DNA from: Clavaria fumosa
Taxonomy: Eukaryota; Basidiomycota; Agaricomycetes; Agaricales; Clavariaceae
Direction of reading: 5' to 3'
NCBI GenBank assembly: GCA_951802425.1
Contig: OX637794.1
Span: forward strand, 4,526,001 to 4,590,000
Length of the DNA: 64,000 bases
Program-made: the position numbers and the translations under genes
Shown: in pieces, positions 45,834 to 55,969 of the stretch
Position numbering within the stretch: the first letter of the stretch is position 1
Layout of the letters: each line of letters begins with the position of its first letter
The notes under the pieces: model-generated
What the model was told of the DNA's origin: nothing
Databases searched by the model: none
Seen by the model: only the letters and a program-made list of their open reading frames with translations

Positions 45834-46751
45834 TGTAGTAGGCTGAACTGGTGTTGGCTGCAACTAGGTGTTTGCAGCCTGGTTCTTCAGGGGGTCTTGT
45901 TTACACGACTGGGACACTAAACAGAACTTCGGAGGATATAGAGGTTAAGTTGTAAAAGGTTCAGAAAGTGAGAGTATACGTTGTCCGGAGTGTCCGGTGT
46001 TGGATCCGATAGGGTCCGATGTCTGGATCGAAAGTTCGAGGTGCCGGCGATGACGAAGGCCAGCGGATCGAGGGATACGACGAGGGGTGGGCTTTTTCGA
46101 GATCAAAGCAAGATGATGACAGTCCAAAAAGCTTTTTTCCCATAGAGTCCAGTATGTACTTATATACATTTTTCTAAGTACAGCATATCCAGTTCTACGG
46201 AAATGTCCGGAAGCTACAGAAGGCAATGCGACATCGTGTACAAGGTCATGTAGGGGTCATAATCCATAATGGAATCATGCAGATCGGAGGAATGAAATGT
46301 CCGATAACTAATATATGTCCGGACCGCTCATAAAAGAAGGAAAGTGGGGCTGGTACAGCAAAGGGGTACTAGGAACAATGGACAAAGTACTGCAAAGGGT
46401 TTGAAATGTTTAAACGATTGAATGGTTGAAAGGGATCACAATATGAAATTTACAGCATGGTATATGAAATAAAGGAATGGGAATGGAATAGTGAGTATGT
46501 CGAGCGCTGACCATGCTGGAGTGATGAAATAGAAAGGCGTGGGCGGTGTGTGTGACCTGCGGGCTGTGATCGTCACGGGGGATTGAAGATCGGAGAGGCC
46601 GATATCGGACATTTGTCAGATGTTCCGGATGTCGTCGGATAGTATCGGATCGTTATCGGATTGTATCAGACATAAATGTTTTGGATGCAAAAATATCCGG
46701 ATAGTCGATATCTGTCATGTTTCCATGTTTAAACAACACATTATCCTTACA
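45834..46751 (-). repeat. 3' LTR of the 9.8-kb gypsy element
   Basis: 918 bp, the same length as the right copy. It is the nearest upstream sequence of the antisense gene (start 46902) and could supply its promoter in the plus direction. Confidence 0.95.
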
Positions 46752-46901
46752 TTCTCCCGGGGGCTGAAAATGCAACCGCCCTCGGTTGCGACCAAATGGG
46801 GCCAAATAACCGTTTGTTGATTGTAAAGTACGTGTCGTGTCTGTGCACACAGGTCCAAACACATACTTGTATTTTTCTTCAACCATCGCGATTCATCGAT
46901 C

Positions 46902-48422
46902 ATGGAAAACTTCGACACTGTAATTTTTCAAAATGCGGTTCAGGCCATGGTGGAAGCACAGGCCATGGCTCCGGGGAACGTTTTGCCTGAACGGGGCCAA
47001 GATGCTGAATACGCGGAGTGGGTACGGGGGTACGGAGGGGATGCGGTGCACGATAGTATTTTTCGTTTGTGGTGTTGAGCTGACATATATGTTTTTAGGA
47101 TGATTTTCTTGCTGGATATGTGGCCACGATTGAGGGGGATGTGGAGGTAGATGAGGGGCTCGTGGCCGTCGTGCGGAGGCTGAAGAAATGGAAGAAGCAG
47201 CGTGGTGAAGTATGGGCCGCCGAGCTGGCTGTGCAACAGGAGCGAACGGAGGCCGAAAAGCGTATTGTGGAGGAGAAAGCGCAGGTAGAGACGGAGGAGA
47301 GGAGGGCGGAGGCGGAGAGGGTTGCCGAGAAGAGGGCACGTCTTGCCCGGGCGCGCCTGATCGTTGTTAGTGACAGCGACGACGATGGCGAGGCGGCAGT
47401 GGCAACAACAACAACAATGATGGGGGCGGCGGAGTCCGGCGCAACAGCAGCGGCAACGACAACGGTATCGCCAGACGCCGCAGAGCTGCGTGGGGATGAG
47501 GTAGCGACTGCGGAGGTGGAGACAAGAAAGGTACGGATGGCAGCGGCAGAAGATCGGGACGGTCATCGGACCGTGTGGGGAACCGACGGGGTGACGCCCG
47601 TTGGTGGCGGCAGTGAGTGCGGTGGCCGGGGGAGGCGAGCAGACGGTCAAGGAGCCCGTGCTGGTGCACCGGGACGGCGGACGGATGATGGCGACCCCGG
47701 TGTGGGTGGAGATCGCGAGGCGGAAGGCGGCGGAGCGGGGGCGAGGGAGGAGGAGCGGAGCGGGGGCTGACATAAAGTCCCGGGCTGCGCGGCAGCCTGG
47801 AGATAAGGTGAGTGGTCGATTAAAATGTGTGAGGGTTTTAGGTGTATGATCTAATGAATAGGAGCACCATCCAGGATGTGAGGAGTGTGCCAGGAAGTGG
47901 CGCGCGTGCTACGGGGTGGAGGGGATAGCGTGCCAGTGGTGCCAGACATATAAGGTGTTGTGTAGTTTGTCGGCTGTGCGAGGTAAGTAATAATAGTTTC
48001 TTTCCGTGTTGAGGTGAATAATAGGTGAGTTTTCAGGGATGAAGTTGGAGAGGGTGCCAGTGTCCGGGGTTGAGGGTGAGTTGAGGAGTTACCGGATCCG
48101 TGTTGACTAATGTGTCCGAGCAGGTCCGAAGGCAGGGGAGGCGAGCAGCAGCAAGAGGCCGAGACGGGGTGCGACGCGAGCACCGGTTCGTGAGGAGACG
48201 ACACCGGAGGAGGAGGAGGATGAGATCGAGGAAGACGATAGCGTGGAGGTGGTGGAGGAGCTGCTGGCGGAGGCAGGTCCCAGCCGGAAGGGAAAGGAGC
48301 GGGAGATGGTGCCAGGGGTGTCCGGAAAGGAGGTGCTGGAGAGAGCACTCCAGATGATGGAGAGGGGGGCGGATCAGGTGAGGGCTGGGGCGGAGCTTCT
48401 CCGGATGCTCCTTCTTGGCTAG
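46902..48422 (+). CDS. Zn(II)2Cys6 protein encoded antisense in a gypsy retrotransposon
   Basis: Six exons (46902-47021, 47099-47530, 47643-47807, 47862-47982, 48037-48075, 48124-48422) with GT-AG introns sum to 1176 nt, in phase throughout, giving 391 residues from ATG (MENFDTVIFQNAVQAMVE) to TAG. Residues about 57-125 are a charged coiled coil (QQERTEAEKRIVEEKAQVE). Residues 245-273 read CEECARKWRACYGVEGIACQ then WCQTYKVLC, that is C-x2-C-x6-C-x7-C-x2-C-x6-C, exactly the GAL4-type zinc cluster spacing, with basic residues between Cys 2 and 3. Then come SKRPRRGATR (nuclear-localisation-like), the acidic EETTPEEEEDEIEEDD and a helical, Leu-rich end. In cellular proteins this cluster binds DNA. 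A regulator of the element or of host genes is inference. Gag-pol beside it is dead, yet this frame has no break. Confidence 0.78.
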
Positions 48423-48967
48423 TCATCCGCTAAATACACAAAAATTTTCTTTGTTTTTGTTTTAATTTTATGTTTTGTTACTGAGTGGAAAAATAGGTGA
48501 GAAGTGTGAGACTGAGGTATAAAGTGAAGAACGTCAGGTATAAAGTTTGGACTTGTCCGAAATTTCGATTTTTTTTTTTTTTTTTTTTTTTGACGGTTGA
48601 AATCAATGTAAATTATGGAGGAATGAAGGATTGGATGGAAACAAAATGCTTAATGGCAAGGCCGAAGGTTCTGGGTTGCTCCGGAGCGTTGCGGAGGGGT
48701 TTCCGGAGTGTCGTCGTCAGCGGCTTCTTTATTGGATTGATCGGATGGACCGGCCGCCTGGCTTTCCTCATCTTTGGTGTCGATAGAGTTATGTGACGTC
48801 TCGTGTGTTTGATTGTGAGGGACGTCCTCATTTATCTCCGTCATTTGGTCGATGATAGCAGTGACTGGAATCGATGTTTGTGACCGCGGATAGTAGGGAA
48901 TGATGCGGAAAGCTGCGTAGTGGATTTTGGAGACGGCACCGTCGAGTTCCGAGAGGATGTATGTGCC
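48423..48967. other. spacer between the antisense gene and the integrase end
   Basis: Contains a run of about 22 T (48571-48592) and otherwise no recognised feature. The antisense gene and pol converge here. Confidence 0.5.
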
Positions 48968-50329
48968 CTATTGAGTTCGGCAGACGACGATCATCGGTCC
49001 GAAGAATCGCAGTTTTGTTTTCCGATTTAATTCCATTTCAACGGCTGAATTGCGGATCAATACCAACGATCCGGGTTGGAAGTCGTAATGGATAATAGAC
49101 TTGCAGTGTGTGTCGATGAACTGCTTGACAGATTGTTTGCAGGCAGCAAGCACTTTATTGGCGATTGTTGCTAGATCTTCTTCTTGTTTTTGCAGTTGGC
49201 GGGCACGAAGGGCTATCAGTTCCGGAGTGGTCATCGGGGCATCGGCGGTCGGAATTAGATATGTTGCTTCAGATATGTTGAAAGGGAAAAGCGGTTCGAC
49301 ACCGTGTGCGATGTAAAATGGAGAGTGACCAGTGGATCGCTGGATTGTGGTTCGTTCTGCCCAAATGACCGAGGGTAAGATGTCTGGCCATTTCAATTCA
49401 TCTCCGTCTGCTGCTTTGATTAATGACTTGCGGACCGATCAGTGGGCACGTTTGATGACGCCATTAGTGCGAGAATTGTATCCGGAAATACAGATGTGAT
49501 GGATTCCGTACCGCTTCTTGAGGAAATCGAGGGCTTTGATAAATGGGGCACTGTTATCCATGATGATCTCTTCTACTGCTCCCCATCGGCACAGTATATC
49601 TTCAAATATGAAGGTTCCGAGAAGTCGGGCGGTCTCGTTTCGTAGCGGTCTTGCTTCCGGGTATGCGGATAATGAGCATCGGGCATGGACAAGAAGTCGG
49701 AAACCGCGGGCTCTGGGAAGGAACATAGTATCAATGTGCACTCGACGGAAAAGACCGGCCAGTGTAGTGACTGTCGGTGGAATGAATATCTTTTGGATTT
49801 GCCGAGTCTGACACTGGTGACAAGTTTGAACAAACCACTTTATGTCTTGATCCAACATCGGCCACCAAAACCTATTTAAAAGATGTGTCTGGATAACATA
49901 AACGCCCTTGTGGCCAAGTGAATCGTGTGTCTCTGTGATAATTGCAAACTGTTTGTGGTCCGGAGGTACTACCTGATGGCATCCGTTGGGTCGTCGGCGC
50001 CATAGCTTGTCATCAAGGATGAAGAACTCAGATGCGGAGCAGACTAATCGTCGGAACTGGTTTGTGTCGGTGCCGGAAGGACGGATCGGATTTCGAAGGA
50101 AAGATTCAATTTTGCGGATTTGTTCTTCTCTTTTCTTCGCCACGTCGGATCGGGGTATAACAGTGGCGGAGGATTCGTTTGGGGCCAGTGAATCATTGGA
50201 TGGTAGCGTCGAATTGAGTAGCATCGATCCTGTGTAAACTTTGAAGCCAGTATGGGCGATGCTGGCGAGCCGCGCCTCAGATGGATAGGAAGGTTCCAGT
50301 GCTCGATTCATGTGTTCCATGGCGAACAC
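48968..50329 (-). pseudogene. gypsy integrase, broken
   Basis: The minus strand carries the zinc-binding region and core: VIQTHLLNRFWWPMLDQDIK, FVQTCHQCQTRQ, VHIDTMFLPRARGFRLLVHA (first Asp) and AVEEIIMDNSAPFIKALDFL (second Asp). The third acid should stand in the box that here reads SRTNGVIKRAH; it is Lys (AAA at 49451-49453) instead of Glu. A TGA follows two codons later (about 49440). The C-terminal part continues at 49396-48968 with IQRSTGHSPFYIAHGVEPLF. Both changes fit CG to CA on the coding strand or CG to TG. The enzyme cannot be active. Confidence 0.88.
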
Positions 50330-50482
50330 GTAGCTCCGATTGATCCATTCTTCATGATCTTCGGATTTGGTATCTTCTTCACCATCTGCAGCACGTCGGC
50401 GTGATAATCTGTCGGCTCTGGTGTGTTTATCTGCGGGAATGTGAACAAGGTCGAAATCAAAGAGTAGTATACCGGCAATCCA

Positions 50483-51675
50483 TCAATTCATGGCAGCGTT
50501 TGGTTGAATGTCCAGATTGTTTAGCATGCCCTTAATGAATTTCACGTCCATTTCAACTGTAAATTTTGGAAGGCTGATAAGGTAAATCCGGTATGACTGA
50601 AGTGCGCGGAAGAGTCCGTATAATTCGATTTTTGCTTGAGAGTATCGGGCCTTGCATTCGTTCCACGTAATCGAACCAAATCTGGATGGGTATCGGATTC
50701 CATCTTGTCCGATTTGAAATAGTGCGAAGCCGACAGCGATGTTGGACGAGTCGACGGGCATAATCACAGGTCGTCCAGAGCGGTAATCGATTGGTCGGAT
50801 AGCGGATGAGTTGAGAATCGCGTTTTTGAGTCAGTCCATCGAATTTTGCTCTTCTTCTTCGAACCTGAATGGAACATCCTTGCGAGTTAGACTGACGAGA
50901 GGTCGGGCAAGTACGGCGTAGTTTTTAATGAATATCCGGAGCAGCCCGCATACGCCTAAAAATGATCGGACATCTGTGAGTGTTCCGCAAGGAGGCCAGT
51001 CTCGGATGCGCTGAATATTGGAAGTGTCCGGAATTCGCCCTTCATATGTGCACATGTGTCTGGTAATGATTGCCTCAGGTGTGCAGATTGTCGTTTTCTT
51101 GCCATTAAAGGTTCCTCCGACTTTCTTGATTCGTTGGAGCACCCGATTGATGTTATTCAAATGTTCCCAAACAAACCGCCGTATTTGCAGATTCTCCGGG
51201 ATTGTCTCGTAGGTGCCGTCCGGAAGCTCGTATCGGGTTTCCGGGCCCTTGATCACTACATTGTCTACGAATGGGATGGTTACGTGTGGAATTTCGTCTT
51301 GTAGTATATGCGTGACGTCTCCATGCATAATCTGCATCACGTTGGTGTATCCCATGGGGATGCAAGTGAGTCGTTTGGCTCCGAGAGGGGTTTGAAAGGT
51401 GGTAATGTCTCGGCTTTGCTCATCCAGAGACCACTGATCGAAGGAGACGAAAAGGTTGAGTGATCCATAGCATCCGCGTCCGGCGAATGATTCCGCAAAA
51501 ACCTCCATTATCGGGGGAACCGCGGAGTCGCCGATAGTAACTTTGTTCAACGGCTGGAGGTTATGTACAAGTCGGAGAGACTTTCCGTCTTTCTTTAACA
51601 CGCAAAACCACTGGGACTGATAGGAAGAGTTGGATTCTTCGTAGACTCCCGCAGCTATCTTCTCTCGGATGACCT
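50483..51675 (-). pseudogene. gypsy reverse transcriptase and RNase H, catalytically dead
   Basis: The minus strand reads KSLRLVHNLQPLNKVTIGDS, then GCYGSLNLFVSFDQWSLDEQ (motif A, Asp replaced by Asn), then HVTIPFVDNVVIKGPETRYE (motif C, FVDD changed to FVDN), then DVRSFLGVCGLLRIFIKNYA (connection). RNase H follows after a stop near 50831: MPVDSSNIAVGFALFQIGQD. Relatives of this family have FVDD in motif C. The two Asn codons are AAC at 51457-51455 and AAT at 51262-51260; in both a G to A change at a former CG explains the loss. Stops separate the two domains and cut the 3' end. Confidence 0.88.
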
Positions 51676-53423
51676 TCAGAACCTCATCGTAGATTCCAGG
51701 GGGGATTGGTATATTTTTGAAGATCCAGGGAACATGTTTGACTGTCGGAATGATAATCGGATCGAAGTATTTTGCATCGAATCGTCCTTTTTTGGTCTCT
51801 TTCCATGCGAAGGCATCTTCCTGGGCTTTAATAAGATAGTGAACGAGTTTTTCTTCCTCCGGCCATAGAAATCTGGTGGGATTTGCGTTGTGCGCTTCTT
51901 TCCGGTCTTGAGTATATCGGAGACTGGGGGTGAAATCGGGATATCAGCTAAGGGGTCCGGATGTCGGCGACAAACAATCCGAAATTCTTCGGGTACTGTT
52001 GCTTTGATCAGATTGATGTGATTCGCGACTTTCTTGTATTTCTTTCCCAAGTAAACTGGAAAAACGGGGTCCGTAGGTGGGGAATTTATTTTGGGAGTAT
52101 TGTTGTACAAGGGATTTGCGACATTTCGACGTGACGGTTCACATCCAATAGCGACTGGGGAATCAATGGAATCGAGAGAAATGTCCAAGATACTGATACA
52201 AGGAAGGGGATCGAGAGGAACTAGATTTACAAAGGAAGACGATGAGGAATTGTAAACGGAAGTGGGGGGAATGGCTGGAGCCTCGTATCTGGGTATAGCT
52301 TCCGTGTCCGCATTGACTGGAGAAGAGTCCGTAAATCTGTGGATATTCGAGGCTCCAGCTCTCAAAAATCCGAATGCAGTTTCTTGTTCTTGAGGGTTTT
52401 GCGGATCGGGATTCGCTCTTTTGTTGGCACTATGATGCGTTGTCCTGTGTTTGGATCGTTTAGAATAAGGTCCTGGGCCGCGTGGGGATGGTCTATTGTC
52501 TGGGAGCCGGTTAACATGAAAAACGGTCGTCCGACAAGAACCTCGCAGGGCAACATGTCTGCCACCTGCATTTGAACATGGAATGTGCACGGACCGATCT
52601 GTAGGGGGAAATTTTTGATGAGTTCGAGTGTCGGAGCAATGGTGCCATGAGAGGATTCCATGTGAATAACGTTTTTGGAGTGTAATGGGTTGCCGAGTTT
52701 CTCCCAAACGTCTCGCCACATTGCTACAATTGAACTTCCCTGGTTGAGAAGGCACTCCGCGGCAATCCGGTTATCCAATATGCCTTCAACGATGTGGAGC
52801 GGAGCGGCATCGACAGCTACAACAAGATCGGAGGTGTCCGGGGCCGTAATGTGTGTGTAGAGCGTATCCTGTACGACGGACGCGGTGACCAGAACGCAGC
52901 GGGCGGTAACCATGTCCTTCATCTTTTTGCGGATATCTCCAGAAATGGCAAGTAGTTCATGGGGTGTCATGCGGACTGGGATGTCAAGTGCACAATCGAA
53001 AACTTGCTGAACAGTTACCGGATTTTCGATCGGAGCTTGGTAATGATACTGGACGTCGGGTCTTTCGATTCTTTCTGGCTTTGATGGACAAGTAACCTGG
53101 GGTGTCGTAATAACAACAGCAGGCGGGGGTGGTAACCTAGATGGCTGGGGATTGCTATTCCTGGGTGTGGGCACTTTCCTTTTGCCCTTGTCTACTTTCT
53201 TCGCGACATCATTTGTGAACGTGAGGACCATATTTTCCAATGCGGTCCTCTTGTTATCTTCTTCATCCAATTCGTCTTCCATGTCCAGGGAGTGAGCGGA
53301 TGGTCTGATCGGCTGTGCTTCAAATACCGCGGTAGTTGCCGGTTGCGTATTCTGGGATTGATAAGTGGCGTAGTACTTGTCAAAGCGCTCCAATAGGTTA
53401 TTTCCCACAATAGTGCCTGGCAA
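51676..53423 (-). pseudogene. gypsy aspartic protease region and linker, broken
   Basis: From 53423 to 52362 one frame shows TPHELLAISGDIRKKMKDMV, then AAECLLNQGSSIVAMWRDVW, the active-site loop in which the usual Asp before x-G-S is Asn (AAC, 52745-52743), then GPCTFHVQMQVADMLPCEVL and VGRPFFMLTGSQTIDHPHAA. A second frame (52755-51676), overlapping its end, is a Pro/Arg-rich linker towards the reverse transcriptase, with ILLKPRKMP near its end. The frame change near 52362-52400 and the lost Asp make it inactive. Confidence 0.8.
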
Positions 53424-53426
53424 GTA

Positions 53427-54427
53427 TCATCCGGATGGAAGGCAAATTCTGCCTTCAGTGTTCCATATGCATTTACCAGACTTAATGTATTCGAGGGCCT
53501 TCGGACAGGCACTAACAAAATGACCTAGTTCCGAGCAGAAATTACACGTCCGGTTTGCAGGGGAATTCGTCGTCCGAGGAGCAGAACGTTTTGCCTGTTC
53601 GAGAGACTGGGCTGATAAAATTGATTTGAGATGAGCCATTGTGGAAGCGAATGTTGCCAAGGCTGCGGACATATCAAACTCTTCCTTCTTGACCACCGGT
53701 TTCGTTTCTCTCCCAGGGGCTGAAGATGTGAAAAGAATTGATTGGTTGTCGCAGAGTGCAGGGACGTCGAGGAGAGTAGGAACTCGGCTACAGCGTGTAC
53801 CTCATTCATGGGGTATGGATCCTCTGGATGGTGATTTGGTAGTATAATTGCGAGCCGGTTCTCGATCTGGCATCTTGTATGATCCCCAAATCTGAGGATG
53901 TAAAGTCGGTTTCTGTCATTTGTGGACATATGTTGGGAAGTGATCAAGTGCGAAGTGATCTGGAGAAAGTCCTGGTAATATTCTCCGTGTTCTGCACGCG
54001 TATAAACTCCTTTATGGGCCGAATCCAATATGAAACGATCCAAATCGGTGACAGAAAATAAACGGCCACCATCGGATCCTGGATAAAGGCGTCGGACAGC
54101 CGCTTTGAAGGTTTCCCAGGTCCATACCGGGTCCGGGTCTGGTGTGAGGGTCTCCCAGAGGAGACATGTGTCTGTGTCAAGGTAATGCTTTGCGTACCGA
54201 ATTAAATCGGCTTCGGGAACATCTGGATTAATGCCAGTGAGTACGATGTCAATGTCCTCAAAGTACCGGTTGAGGTGTGTCGGTACTCCGTCAAAGGCGG
54301 GGGCCCCGTGAGCGCCACGGAGCGGATGTCTTGGTTGGTTAGCCATTTGTATTGGTGCGTACGGTGGTGAGTGAACTTCGTCCGGTAAAATCTGGGGTGC
54401 TTCGGGCGGGAAGTGAAGGGTGTTCAA
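53427..54427 (-). pseudogene. gypsy gag with zinc knuckle, frame-shifted
   Basis: The minus strand gives APAFDGVPTHLNRYFEDIDI, then ADLIRYAKHYLDTDTCLLWE, TWETFKAAVRRLYPGSDGGR and YYQDFLQITSHLITSQHMS, a retrotransposon gag core. A frame change near 53600-53700 moves to a frame with NRTCNFCSELGHFVSACPKA, a C-x2-C-x4-H-x4-C zinc knuckle. The likely ATG is that of MANQPRHPLRG near 54344. Confidence 0.85.
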
Positions 54428-54705
54428 TTCGAGGGGGAGTGGTGTAAGCGGTTCTTCGAAGATCTGTGGTAATGTGATAACGGGTGTCGCAAAGCTCGTA
54501 TGGGAGTATACAATGGATGAGATACTCAGGATGTCCGATGGGAGTAGATGAGAAGTTTTGATTACTTCTCCGGTATGTTCGGTATGTGGTGGTTCCGAGG
54601 TCGGATCCGGGTTTCACACTCTTAGTCATTCGGAACATCAAGGCCGGGAAGCGGATGAGCCTCTGGGGATCCTTGAAGACTGTAGTGAAGACGTTGTTAC
54701 GACCC

Positions 54706-54722
54706 CCTCGCGGTGGGCTCCA
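54706..54722 (-). other. probable primer binding site
   Basis: On the minus strand TGGAGCCCACCGCGAGG begins four bases after the 5' LTR end. TGG fits pairing with a tRNA CCA end; I cannot name the tRNA. Confidence 0.5.
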
Positions 54723-54726
54723 CAAT

Positions 54727-55644
54727 TGTAGTAGGCTGAACTGGTGTTGGCTGCAACTAGGTGTTCACGGCCTGGTTCTTCAGGGGGTCTTGTTTACACA
54801 ACTGGGACACTAAACAGAACTTCAGAGGATATAGAGGTTAAGTTGTAAAAGGTTCAGAAAGTGAGAGTATACGTTGTCCGGAGTGACCGGTGTTGGATCC
54901 AATAGGGTCCGATGTCTGGATCGAAAGTTCGAGGTGCCAGCGACAACGAAGGCCAGCAGATCGAGGGATACGATGAAGGGTGGGCTTTTTCGAGATCAAA
55001 GCAAGATGATGACAGTCCAAAAAGCTTTTTTCCCATAGAGTCCAGTATGTACTTATATACATTTTTCTAAGTACAGCATATCCAGTTCTACGGAAATGTC
55101 CAGAAGCTACAGAAGGCAATGCGACATCGTGTACAAGGTTATGTAGGGGTCATAATCCATAATGGAATCATGCAGATCGGAGGAATGAAATGTCCGATAA
55201 CTAATATATGTCCGGACCGCTCATAAAAGAAGGAAAGTGGGGCTGGTACAGCAAAGGGGTACTAGGAACAATGGACAAAGTACTGCAAAGGGTTTGAAAT
55301 GTTTAAACGATTGAATGGTTGAAAGGGATCACAATATGAAATTTACAGCATGGTATATGAAATAAAGGAATGGGAATGGAATAGTGAGTATGTCGAGCGC
55401 TGACCATGCTGGAGTGATGAAATAGAAAGGCGTGGGCGGTGTGTGTGACCTGCGGGCTGTGATCATCACGGGGGATTGAAGATCGGAGAGGCCGATATCG
55501 GACATTTGTTGGATGTTCCGGATGTCGTCGGATAGTATCGGATCGTTATCGGATTGTATCAGACATAAATGTTTTGGATGCAAAAATATCCGGATAGTCG
55601 ATATCTGTCGTGTTTCCATGTTTAAACAACACATTATCCTTACA
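54727..55644 (-). repeat. 5' LTR of the 9.8-kb gypsy element
   Basis: 918 bp, collinear with 45834-46751. Outside it, the first four bases (ACGG, 55645-55648) repeat those before the left LTR. Confidence 0.95.
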
Positions 55645-55670
55645 ACGGGGCTAGGGCGGACAGGCAGATC

Positions 55671-55968
55671 TTAGTATTATATCAGACTGGGTCTCACACA
55701 ACTTAAGCATAAGGTCATGACAACAATACTAAAATAAGGGGAAAAGAGTACAAAAAAGGAAAAGCGAAAGTACTTATAGCGAACGCTTCGGCACTTGCCA
55801 GTGTTCCCACGCTCGGACCCTCGGATCACGTGATGCGCCCAGGCCCAGGTCATGTGATCTTACATGATTACATAACCCGACCCAGCCACAGGTCATGTGA
55901 CCTTCCAACAACCCTCCCAGTTTCTCCACAACTGCACTTTGGGATGGCTTACATAAGCAATCCTAACA
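55671..55968 (-). repeat. LTR copy 3 (TGTTAGGAT type)
   Basis: On the minus strand it begins TGTTAGGATTGCTTATG at 55968 and ends GATATAATACTAA at about 55671. It shares the body of the LTRs at 35092 and 35815 but keeps more CG dinucleotides, so it is younger. Its internal side was split by the gypsy element at 55644. Confidence 0.85.
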
Positions 55969-55969
55969 A

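Larger units (their letters stand above)
45834..55644 (-). mobile_element. full-length gypsy element, 9811 bp, with an antisense extra gene
   Basis: Two 918-bp LTRs (45834-46751 and 54727-55644) start TGTAGTAGGC and end CCTTACA. ACGG stands on both outer sides (45830-45833 and 55645-55648). Gag-pol runs on the minus strand, so the right LTR is the 5' one. A primer-site-like TGGAGCCCACCGCGAGG lies at 54722-54706, four bases inside it. The purine stretch GGGAGAA lies just inside the left LTR (46752-46758 on the minus strand). Between the left LTR and the integrase lies a plus-strand gene with a Zn(II)2Cys6 motif. Gag-pol is broken in many places. The two LTRs differ at roughly 20 sites by eye, mostly CG against CA or TG. 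Confidence 0.93.

Noticed and set aside
46893..47773. Minus-strand frames of up to 277 codons opposite the zinc-cluster gene
   Set aside because: They lack motifs and are Arg/Pro/Leu readings of the antisense of a Glu/Ala-rich gene; the plus-strand six-exon model is in phase throughout.
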